From Haplosporangium gracile (lineage: Eukaryota > Mortierellomycota > Mortierellomycetes > Mortierellales > Mortierellaceae): 64,000 nucleotides of DNA. The notes under the pieces are model-generated. The model was not told where the DNA came from. It made no database searches and saw nothing but the letters and a program-made list of their open reading frames with translations. Both the position numbers and the translations under genes were made by a program. This document shows, piece after piece, positions 55,208 through 64,000 of this stretch (the stretch's first letter is position 1; the number at the start of each line of letters is the position of its first letter). Where the stretch lies: NCBI GenBank assembly GCA_015499985.1, contig JAAAUF010000067.1, forward strand, positions 1,082 to 65,081, written 5' to 3'.

Positions 55208-57042
55208 TCACTTTTTCTTGTGGGACTTTTGGTATTTCTCCAAACAGTCGTCGCAAAACTTCCAGAGCTATAAGAATGAAAAAATCAGGTTCAGAGACGA
55301 ATGATATGTCAGTATTGCAAAATGTCTTCACTTCCGCCATACAATCAATGGTATAAATTCCAGCTGTCAAGTGCCAATTTGCGTCTTTTTGCTTACTACC
55401 GCCAACAACGAATCACCCAGCGTCCGGAGGTCGATATGAAATTCGCCCGCTATTATATTCACACATGGAAAAACACATATACATGTTAGACAAAGGCAGG
55501 GGCTCCATTGAACAAAAGCATACTGGCATAAACGCATCCAAGCCACAGACAAGCAAAAGCATAAGCTGCATACCTTCTCCGTCTTCCTTGACATACATGT
55601 CCGAGGTTTGGTTGGCCTTGACCAGATTCACCAAGGGAATCAAATCGTCTGGATGAAGCATCTGGAATTTTTTGGCCAATTGATGTACATCGATCTGCGA
55701 AAATCGTTCAATAGTCAGAAGTGTGGGTGAGAACTCGATGAACTGATGTATACAACCAAGGTCATGTCGCCGTCGCGGGAATATCGTCCATCTCTTTTGC
55801 GAACCGTAGTTCCAGCAATATTTCAAGCTATACCTTGTCTTCTTCGTCTCCCGAAACAGCAGCGCTGCTGTTAGTCTGGCTATCATCGTCTGAACTCCGG
55901 TCGTCCTTGATCCGCTTTGATTTCTCCTTTGTCAATGCTTCCCTTCTTCGCTTATGTGTTGATCCGTCGTTTGTGCTGTCGTTGCTTGACTCCTTGTCTG
56001 ATGCATTGGTCGCTGGAGAGTTCAGTAGCTTCAAAAAGCTGTGCTTCCCGTCAATCTTTGAAAATGTCTATAGCAATTTGGAAAATCAAGAGTAAACGAC
56101 GTTTCGTCAGTCGTCAAAAGACATATTTGTCTCTTATCCATCAGATCAGCCGCTGATGATATAACAACTAAGCACAAAGTCGGGCTTATTTCTTACGATT
56201 GTCTGAGGGATCTCGTAGTGGTTCTGCTGAAAGTTGAGATCGTGATCCAGCACGAACGGTGGCACCGACTTTTCGACAAAGTGCAGCATGATCTTCATGT
56301 CAAATTCGCCCCATCCCTTCTCCTGTAACATAAATGGATACTCGGTCACCTCTGATATGAAAAGAAACAACATGAGGTTTGTTGGTGAGTTCGGTATTCT
56401 GAGATCAATAGATCAAGTGGACACAAGAATATCAATGACAGTGCAAGCTTAAATATTATGTTAGTAGTTCCTTTGTATCAACTTACTCCTGAGGGGTTGC
56501 TCAAACGTCTGGTGGAGGATGTATTCGACATAGTCCACGTAAGGCATAGGTTCATCATCGCCATTAGCATTCACGCCTGTCAAAGAGATCTTCCACTTGC
56601 GCATGGGAAATCCATTCTGCTTCTGACCCTTGACGATGTTCTGGTCCGTGATCACCTAAGAGGTCCAAACGTTCACAAGGGAGAAAATAGGCAGGTTTAG
56701 AATACCATTGAACGTCTTTTTTTTTTTTTCTTTTTTGGGCAGGGTAGCACACGACCTGGAGAGAATTGGTGTAGCGGATAAAACGATAAAAAGAGCCCTT
56801 CTGCTTCACAGCCTTTTTTTTGGGTGCTTGTGGTAGTCAATGGTACCTTGATCTTCTTGTGGATGGTTTTCTATTGGTTCACATGGATTTGCACCAGATA
56901 GGTTTAGAATGAAGTTAGTTCATGGTCTGTCTGTTATCGTCATAAAACACAAAAAATAATACATCCAGGTCGGCTGTTTGTAAAAGTATCAACTGGCTGC
57001 TGGACTATTTTTTTTAGCTCTTTTTTTTTTTACCTGGGGCAT
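55208..57042 (-). CDS. TAF14: YEATS-domain protein TAF14 (TFIID/TFIIF/chromatin remodeller subunit)
   Basis: Eight exons (57034-57042, 56847-56870, 56487-56655, 56197-56351, 55834-56067, 55574-55694, 55397-55449, 55208-55267) give 825 nt, 274 residues. Taf14 is shared by TFIID, TFIIF, SWI/SNF, INO80 and NuA3 and reads acylated histone H3 lysines. The YEATS domain is clear: PMRKWKISLTGVNANG, VDYVEYILHQTFEQP, FMLQEKGWGEFDMKIMLHFV and LDHDLNFQQNHYEIPQTI. The HxTF element (HQTF) and WGEF loop align with the acyl-lysine cage of the family. A Ser/Asp/Lys-rich linker (KRRREALTKEKSKRIKDD) follows, then an ET-like C-terminus that starts at VHQLAKKFQMLHPDDL, includes GEFHIDLRTLGDSLL and ends LWKFCDDCLEKYQKSHKKK. 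The first two exons are 9 and 24 nt. Identification is firm for YEATS; TAF14 over other YEATS families rests on the C-terminal ET-like part and small size. Confidence 0.9.
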
Positions 57043-57855
57043 AGTGATTGCCTATATGTATTGTATATTCGTGTGTGTTTGTGTGTTGGTGATTTGGAGA
57101 AGAGTGGACTCGATTAAGCGTGCGTGCCTGACTGAGAGCTGAGCGGACCAGGACGAGAATTGATTCGAGAAACAAAAAGAGATTAGACGGGGAGCGGGAG
57201 AAGGGAATGAGGTAACAACAGACTAAGGATATTCAACGATGGGAAGAAGAGAGAGTGTGAACAAGTGTTGGTTGTTGGTGTGATCTGGAAGAAAGTGTTT
57301 TACCTTGTGTGTGTATGGGGAAGGAAGGGAAAGAAAGAAGGTGCTCACAATCCGAGAAAAAGAAGGGAGAGAGAGAGGCTTGTTGACTACAGAAAAGAGA
57401 TGCAGTTGGTTATTCGTGTTGCTGATTGCTTATTGTTTTGTTGCTTGTTTTGAGTAGGTAGGAAAGGATATGAATAGTCGCCTTAGTGGAGGCAGTGCTG
57501 CTGTTTTGGGGGGAAAGGGGCTAGTGGGGCTGAGTACGTGTACTTCTTGCAAGAGATGGATGCCAGATCGGCGATGGGAAAGAAGATGGAAAAATAAAAG
57601 AATGAACAGAGGGTCAACCCAAACGGGAGCCTAAAAAAAAAAAAGACACTGAACCAAACGATAAAAAAAAGAACGTCACATTGACTTGCCTTACTTGTCG
57701 ACGTGTGATTAAAGGAACCAGCATTTTTGTAGCGAAAAAAAAGCCGTTGGGCGAATTTTAAAACAGAAGCTAAGGCAACCCCACACGGAGTCAACATAGA
57801 AAAAAAGAATGCGAGTCCAATGACTATTTCATTTCATCATCTACAAGCGATGCTG
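57043..57855. other. TAF14 promoter region and 3' UTR of the next gene
   Basis: 813 bases, no gene. Purine-rich on the plus strand (GGAAGGAAGGGAAAG, GAGAAAAAG) with GT-rich patches near 57070, consistent with a pyrimidine-rich TAF14 leader. The part beyond 57500 would be the 3' UTR of the gene ending at 57856. Confidence 0.5.
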
Positions 57856-58760
57856 TTATGCTCCTTTGAGTTTGTACTGGCTGTTCTCAAGGCGAATGAT
57901 CTCCTCGTCAGGACTTTGCATGATCCAGAGGCTGGTAAGATCGACGATCTGGAGCAACAACGGCATTGACCACCACAGCAGCTCAAACGAGAACTCTGTC
58001 GCACCCATCATCAAAACAAGTGGTGTCACAGAGACAAACGTCCAAACTAGGAGGCTGTCTCGTCCAATCCGGGTTGTGTCCTTGATGATCGCCATACCAA
58101 TCGCTAATGAGATCAAAGAAAACACTGTCGCTGCGGCCGGTGAAGTGCTCGCCGGAAAGAATTGTGATGGATCCTCATGATGATCTGGGAACGATCCTGA
58201 CTTTGAAACTCTCCTGTACCATGCATACGCTGCAAAGGCCAGATGTCTAATAATGCATCATCAATGCAAGATCGTTGTTAGTGGCAGTGGTCTTGATTTA
58301 ATACGGTGACGGTATCCTTCGTTGTCGTGACAATACGACAACACCACGCGCTCTGACTTACGTGAAGATCTCCATGACGGAAAATGCCAGCAATACAAAC
58401 TAAAGCAGAAAAGTGCATGTGAATATTGAGGTTGGAAGGGCTTTCTTTCCAATAAAAAAAGCGCGATGACCAAGTCTGTAAAGATGCCGTTCAACCATCT
58501 TACCTTGAACCAGTCGTTAGCATTGTCATTTGCTGCACGCAGGGATTCAATAAGCTCTTCTTGCTCTAACAGGTGACCATCGGCATAGAGTTAGTGCTAT
58601 GCAAAAGGCAGCAGACTACATGATGCATGTTGAGTTGATATGATATAGTATGATATGTACCCTCTTCGGGAAGAAAGTCGGGTTCGTCGTCTACGAGTGG
58701 TCCTTTGAATAGTTGTTTGGTGGCGTTTGGTCTCCGCTTGAGATTCTCCAGTTGCTCCAT
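57856..58760 (-). CDS. Small multi-TM membrane protein, unknown function
   Basis: Four exons (58661-58760, 58504-58565, 58362-58399, 57856-58246) join in frame to 591 nt, 196 residues. The polar N-terminus (MEQLENLKRRPNATKQLFKG, then DDEPDFLPEEEQEELIESL) is followed by about four hydrophobic stretches: FVLLAFSVMEIFTRHLAFAA, TVFSLISLAIGMAII, DSLLVWTFVSVTPLVLMMGA and WWSMPLLLQIVDLTSLWIMQ. The C-terminus is SPDEEIIRLENSQYKLKGA. No signal peptide. I do not recognise the family; the organisation suggests an ER or Golgi membrane protein, without further evidence. It shares a 791-base divergent promoter with ATG5. A GT/GTAT microsatellite lies only about 25 bases upstream of the ATG. Confidence 0.8.
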
Positions 58761-58801
58761 GGCGCTCTATTTTATTTCTCCCTTGTGCGTGCGTGTGTGT
58801 A

Positions 58802-58836
<35 letters not shown>

Positions 58837-59551
58837 ATGTGAATGCGGTGTGTTGAGAGTTGTGCTGTGTGAGTTGATGGAGGAGAGCACAGTATCGAGT
58901 AGGAGAGTGATGAAAAAAACAGTGAGTGCTGGATGAATGAGGAATTGAAGAAAGGAAAATGAAACAAGAAAAGGGAAACACAGCATTCAGCTCTGTGGAC
59001 TAAAAAGGCTTCCACGTCCTGTCAAAAAGAACGTGACAGCCAAATGGTTGATCCTTTGCTTTTACTCGCCACCCGCCGCCCTTTTGTGCTCGTCTGTGTG
59101 CTTTCCTTCTCCTTCGCGTCCTTTCTCTTTTCTTCTCTCTGCCTTCTATTTTATTTCACCCTTCTCCTTCCCCTTCTTCGTTCTTGGCTTGCCCTCCTTC
59201 GTCCTCCTTTTCTTCTTCCTTCCTGATCTACAACCAGTCAGTTTCCTTCTTCCTTCTTTCTTCTTCCTCGCCTTAACCATCCCTTACCCTCCTACGCCAC
59301 CTTCCCCGAATCTCCTCCACTGACTTCCTCTGCAGCGCGTGCTGTCAAACACACCCTCTCTCACACCCTCTCTCACACACACGCCTCCTCTCAGCACCAC
59401 TTTCACACTTTTACAAGTGGGTCACATAGCCACTCTATACCTTATTTCTTGTCCTGTTCTTCTGCCCTCCTTACCTACTTCTTCACCACCCGAGCGTCGT
59501 TCACACACAACCTACCTTTCTCTTACTCGTCTCCTTCTCATTCAGACTTAC
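58761..59551. promoter_or_regulatory. Divergent promoter between the small membrane protein gene and ATG5
   Basis: 791 bases between oppositely oriented genes. The left end carries the GT/GTAT repeat, the right two-thirds (59080-59550) is strongly CT-rich on the plus strand, with CACACACCCTCTCTCACA-type sequence just before the ATG5 start. No TATA box stands out. Confidence 0.5.
58785..58840. repeat. (GT)n/(GTAT)n microsatellite
   Basis: Alternating GT followed by about five GTAT copies, 25 bases from the ATG at 58760. In the mRNA of the minus-strand gene this would be a CA/CATA-rich leader. It creates poly-Thr-His shadow frames. Confidence 0.9.
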
Positions 59552-61289
59552 ATGCCGCCTCAACCAGCACAGGGAAGAACGCCTGCTGCTGCCTCATCCA
59601 ACTCAGCTTCGGCCAACAACACTTCCACCACGTCGGCTCCACACAACCCCATCGCCAAGGTCATCTGGGAAGGGTCCATACCCATCCAGTTCTCCTGGGA
59701 CAAGGCCGAGGCTGCCGCTGTAGGGTCAAGCGCAGTCGAATCCTTCTTTGTAAGTCGCAAGGACAAAGGCGCATACACTAGTGACACCTGCTAATCTACA
59801 AGAGACAGTTTTTCACATCTTTCAGACTTACCGTACAATGTTTGGAAACCCAACTTAGCAAAACTCATTTCTTATTTCTTTTCTCATTGCAACTAGTATG
59901 AGGCTCAAAGATGCTCGTACTTTTCACTGCTGACGAGTCATGTCAGGAAACACTTTGTCGACATGGCGCTTCACTTTATTGGCGACGATGCCGAGGTCTG
60001 GTACGACTATGAAGGGACGCCTTTGAAGTGGTAAGCATCACGCCCCCTTTTTTATTGTTGACAATATCGGATTTTTGTTGCCAAGCAATTGCCCCTTCTC
60101 TCCTTGAACACAAAAGGTGGGTTAACGTTGCCCTATCTGCTTGTTTGAACGTCCCGTTAATCCTCGTTGCTCTTTTTTTTTTTTTTATGTTTCTATGTTC
60201 TCCTTTCCGGACACTGTTTATCAATTGGACAATAACGGAAATATTTACGACGATGGACCACCAACTACCACAAAGGCACTATCCAATTGGACTTTTGTAT
60301 GATATCCACGGACTCCAAGCATCGTCAGGTCGGGGTATGAACGGATCATTGCTGCCCTGGAAGGTCACCGTCCACTTTCAAAACTTTCCTGGAGACAAGC
60401 TGATCAAGAGTCAGGCTGTCGACAGTTGTCAGGATTACTTCATGGCCATGATCAAAGAGGTGCGTTGCTTTTGGGCGTGGCTGCCGTTTACTGCTGCCGT
60501 TACTTCTTCGACTGCGGGTCAAATTATGGACTGGAAGCACGACTTGAAGAGAGGGCAAAGAGGAAAATTCATAGCTAATACTACTTTACTTCTGCTTGCT
60601 GGCTTGATTACTCATTTTTTGTTTTTTGTTCTCTTGACTAGGCGGATTACTTGCGCAATGGATCGACAAAAAAAGTCATGAATATGTCTAAATCAGATCA
60701 GACACAACTCTGGGATGGATTATCTTCAAGTATGGAAACAACTACATTTTTTTGATTGCTTAACAGGAATCTACTAGATCTTGAAAGTATTTTTCGAGCA
60801 CTATATCAGTTATGCAGGTATGTCTAACACTAAGCATCGCTGTGTACTTTACAACGATAGACAACTATGACCGGTTTTGGGGCATGAACCACAAGTTGAT
60901 GCAGAACGACGGCGTCATGGCAAGGAATCTCCCAATCAGGATATACCTCCCCGAGAACTGCCCAGTCATCCAGGAGCTCGCCTCACCTACCGATGACAGA
61001 GGTAACTCACACATACTGTAAAAAGGCGGAGCAAATTAATCCTAAAGCAGCACAGCTGTTCTTAGCTGACGTTTTTTTCTTTGTCATCAAAATAGAACAA
61101 CCAAAAACATTGCGACAGGTCCTGAATGCATCGTTGCCAGATTTGTTCCCACTTATCGAAACAGGACCTCCCGTAGCAGCGGCGATGATCCACGGAGTTA
61201 TACCCAGCTTAGACACCAGCGCCATCTGGGCGTCGCAAAACATGTCCTACCCCGACAACTTTCTGCACCTCGTCATCATCATCAAATGA
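59552..61289 (+). CDS. ATG5: Autophagy protein ATG5
   Basis: Six exons (59552-59749, 59897-60030, 60276-60459, 60642-60729, 60861-61001, 61096-61289) give 939 nt, 312 residues, close to the usual size. Atg5 is joined by its acceptor Lys to Atg12; with Atg16 the conjugate drives Atg8 lipidation on the phagophore. After a Ser/Ala/Thr-rich N-terminus comes KVIWEGSIPIQFSWDK, the family's opening signature, then YFSLLTSHVRKHF, HYPIGLLYDIHG, LPWKVTVHFQNFPG, QLWDGLSSNNYDRFW, NLPIRIYLPE and GVIPSLDTSAIW. The Lys in FMAMIKEADYL aligns with the Atg12 acceptor Lys (human K130). The ATG at 59552 follows a CT-rich leader. Every junction is GT-AG and in frame. Confidence 0.95.
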
Positions 61290-61542
61290 ACGCGCTTTCT
61301 CTCTATCTTTTGCCGTTACACATTCAAGGCACGGATAAGACTTCGGGACTGAACGGACGCGAAATGAGCACCTTGAGGAAGTTCAGGATGAGCACGCTAG
61401 ACTAGCATTTTCAACGCTACAAACAATCCAACCCCAATCCACTTTTTTGTCGGTACAAATTAAAAAAAAAACAAGTTAAAAAAATGAAAGACACGCTTCA
61501 ACAGTTTCATGATGATATCTTATGCATAAAAAATGATCTATT
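61290..61542. terminator. Convergent 3' region of ATG5 and the next gene
   Basis: 253 bases between converging genes, A-rich (AAATTAAAAAAAAAACAAG near 61457). No gene. Confidence 0.5.
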
Positions 61543-63953
61543 TTATTGCTGTTTATCATTCTCGGGATTGACAGGAGCAGGTATCTTGATGCCCTTTAGG
61601 TGGTAAGACGTTCGACGCCATGCCTTGGTGCTATCCAGGCCTGATCTACTCTCAACCGCGCCGAATGTTCTCTTAATCTTTGCCTACCAATACATCATAT
61701 TTTTCGCAAAATGATGCAGGTTCGTCATCCAAAGAATGAGGACGTTTTTTTTTCAACACCCAGAAGCAGACAGAACAGTGAAAACAAGAGGAGTAATGTT
61801 TTACCTTTGCAGCGGCCAAGGGTGTCAGGGCAGCTAATAAAAGTCCAAGCTGGATGTTACTCGTAGGAATATGGAACACCCCTGCCGGTCGATGTACGTA
61901 GATTGCCTCCTTCTCGAGTGTCAAGAGAGACACCGTACATCGCAAATCTTTTATGGAATGAAATGGAAGGTGATTAAAAAGTTGACAGCGGTACTTCAAA
62001 TGAAGACAGTGTTGTTGTTTTTACTCTCTGTTTTGTTTCAGTGATTATTTACCCTGCACGAGAATCCCGACGGCGATGGGTTCAACAACACCAGCCTCTA
62101 GCATCCGGTCGACGGCCAACTTGAGCAAGCTAGGGAGTTTTTTTTTTGATCGTCCTTTATTGCTTCCTGTGACACCACCCCGGGTTTCTTGACTTCTGCT
62201 ACCATGATCGGGAAGCCGTCGAGTTCCGCAAAGTAGTCCGGATAGTACTCTTCGTCAAATAGGTGAGGCGTCGGAAACGGGTCTCGGCTCCTAGATAATT
62301 TTTAGATGAGGTACAAGTTATTTTACACGCGTTGTTACTATAGTGATTTCACGTCAAAACTTTAATGCAAGTTCTGTTTGCCAACGTTACCAGTGGTCAA
62401 TGACTTCAAGATCTCCCATGACAGAATAAACAATCCCTTTAACAGCAGCCTCCGTATAACTATCTTCATTCAGCCCCAAAAGCTGCGAGGCACTTGGGAA
62501 ATAATCCGGAGTCTGCCAAAGCGCCGGTCAAGACGTGTAAATCGAAAGCAGTCGCCCTGCCAGTCCTTGAGTATTATACTTTTTGTCATCGATGAATGTT
62601 CTGGTTGCTTGGTAGGTGTTTTGGGCCGCAAAGGTGGTCGTATCGGCGATGGCTGTAATGTCGGGGATGGATGTGAGTTCGAGTTTGAGGAAGGAGAGGT
62701 CTCGCCATGCGCGAGTTGTGAGATGTCGTTTCATCAGACTGGATTGAAATATGAAGTTCAGCGTCCTCATGTCAAAGAGACAAGACTTATATGTAAGAAA
62801 CAAATCCACAAAGTGTGTCCTTGGATCACTTGGAAAATGCACATCGTGCCGAAGAATAACCAAAACGGTCACTTACAACAATTCGTCTACCTCCCGGACT
62901 TCGCTCTGCCTTCTTAACACGCTCCGCCGAACTTCCATCAAGATCTGTGAAACATCAGTACCGTCGATCATAATCCTGGTATCGGTCAAAAGCTGGCATG
63001 ATGTGGTTCCACGACCAACCAGTCTATTGAAATGCGTAAACTCGATCGAGTTTAGTGAGCTCTGAGTCGAGCTCTGTAAGAACGATGTCCGAAAGTCGCT
63101 TGTTTCGTCCTCGCTTGATAGTAATGGCCCCAGAAGCTTTGATGACGAAGCTTCCTGCTTGGACCGTTTTGGCGGTGGGCGATCGGTCTGATATGTATAT
63201 ACAGAAAGAAACGTACGTTCAAATTAATTACTTCGAGTCAGGAAATTGATTGCAAAAGTAAAACTGACAATGCGCGTTGATGCACACCTCTTCCTCTGCC
63301 TCATCGTCCGTCGACTCCTGAGGGTGCTTTTGTCCTATCAGCAAGAAAGGTAACGGAAAACATGCGCGTTAGGTGCTCACAACAGTCTCCACTATGAAAT
63401 TCAATTACACGTCGCAGTCTATAAGAATAAGCTTACCATCGCCATCATGCATGAAAGCTCGGTATCCCTTAATATGGTAAGCAGCTACGATCTCCAGTTC
63501 TTGTGTGACATGAATCATCAAGTTTGACGTATGTTCCGCTATGACATTTGACACGATAGATACCTATCAATATCAGTCATCGAACCAACCCAACAGCTGA
63601 ACTAAGGAACGACGACAAAGTTAGGAGCAAATTGAGAAGACCAAAACAAGAACTTTCAATTTATCATCATAACTGCAATTTTAAACTCTGCCAGACGTTG
63701 CTTAATCTTGTGCTGCAACAACCTTCTCGCCACCTGCTGTTTGTTGAGCGAGGTATGGTTGGTCAAGTAAGGGATCGCGGCGTGGGACCAAATGTTTTCC
63801 AATTCGACGGCCCCGAGTGAGGACTTGGTTGCCTTTGTGAACCCGGTGAGGGTGATATCTGAACCGGCTGTGATTTCGAGGTAGGCCTTTTGGTCTTTGT
63901 GGAGTTTTATTTTTCTCATTTTTTTGTTAGTATGTAATACGAGTTTGTTGGTA
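61543..63953 (-). pseudogene. Uncharacterised protein with a possible PD-(D/E)XK-like motif, apparently disabled, 5' end at the gap
   Basis: I trace eight exons: 63674 up to the gap, 63437-63563, 63288-63334, 62877-63187, 62391-62765, 62053-62290, 61805-61947 and 61543-61677. They hold clear coding sequence (VSNVIAEHTSNLMIHVTQEL; DRPPPKRSKQEASSSKLL; RTFIDDKKYNTQGLAGRLL; ASQLLGLNEDSYTEAAVKG; DEEYYPDYFAELDGFPIMVA then EVKKPG; VHRPAGVFHIPTSNIQLG; AWRRTSYHLKGIKIPAP). Two lesions break it. An in-frame TGA at 62528-62530 separates SIYTS from PALWQTPDYFPSA with the same frame open on both sides. A T10 run (A10 in the mRNA) at 62138-62147 puts the downstream frame off by one; one more A would restore it and also makes the next junction phases agree. 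I do not know the family. PDYF...EVKK is reminiscent of the PD-(D/E)XK nuclease core. The homopolymer could be an assembly error; the TGA could be a real stop. The ATG at 63919 follows TACTAAC and may lie at an exon edge, so the start is unknown. Confidence 0.6.
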
Positions 63954-64000
63954 NNNNNNNNNNNNNNNNNNNNNNNNNNNNNNNNNNNNNNNNNNNNNNN
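63954..64000. other. Run of N (assembly gap)
   Basis: Bases 63954-64000 are all N. The 5' part of the minus-strand gene may lie in or beyond the gap. Confidence 0.99.

Noticed and set aside
1..63953. Transposons, CRISPR arrays, viral insertions or an operon-like cluster
   Set aside because: No transposase, reverse transcriptase or integrase motifs, terminal repeats or spaced direct repeats found; genes have separate promoters and mixed orientation.

Overview
This is a eukaryotic, fungal window. Genes are broken by many short GT-AG introns. Start-proximal regions are pyrimidine-rich, intergenic DNA carries long poly-A/T runs, and the gene set (PHO81, SEC14, eIF4B, AIR/TRAMP, DBP5, TAF14, ATG5) is a fungal housekeeping set. 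The mix of fungal Pho81/Taf14 with an animal-like Artemis nuclease, the intron density and the roughly even base composition suggest an early-diverging fungus. Mortierellomycotina/Mucoromycota is my best guess; this is inference and no marker gene proves it. I see no bacterial operon, plasmid, phage, CRISPR array or intact transposon. The sequence ends in a run of N from about 63954.

Layout, left to right. 1-1946 (-): CstF-50 (CSTF1), cut by the left edge. 2192-6824 (-): PHO81/NUC-2 phosphate-signalling protein. 6825-9066: non-coding. 9067-9921 (-): SEC14. 9922-13110: non-coding. 13111-15542 (+): eIF4B. 15928-18915 (+): AIR1/2-type zinc-knuckle protein. 19124-28647 (-): a giant disordered protein of about 3,076 residues with some 25 tryptophan-acidic repeats. 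30033-30281 (+): an 82-residue protein behind a strong TATA box. 32118-35187 (+): Artemis-like nuclease. 35188-39357: long non-coding region. 39358-49089 (+): a receptor hybrid histidine kinase of about 2,800-3,000 residues. 49473-52002 (-): DBP5. 52382-53557 (-): four-TM protein. 55208-57042 (-): TAF14. 57856-58760 (-): small multi-TM protein. 59552-61289 (+): ATG5. 61543 to the gap (-): an uncharacterised protein carrying two apparent disabling lesions.

I rebuilt exon chains by hand from splice sites and reading-frame continuity. For every complete gene model the summed exon length is a multiple of three, which supports the models. They remain predictions without transcript data.

Several genes belong to one theme, mRNA life history: CstF-50 (3' end cleavage), AIR (nuclear surveillance), DBP5 (export), eIF4B (translation) and TAF14 (transcription). 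They are not an operon.

The most striking locus is the receptor at 39358-49089. It looks like an animal receptor guanylyl cyclase (ligand-binding ectodomain, one TM, catalytically dead kinase-homology domain, dimerising coiled coil) in which the cyclase is replaced by a complete hybrid histidine kinase with HisKA, HATPase, a degenerate receiver and an intact receiver. The second candidate for something undescribed is the giant Trp-acidic repeat protein at 19124-28647, whose repeats resemble the tryptophan motifs that bind the delta-COP subunit of COPI.
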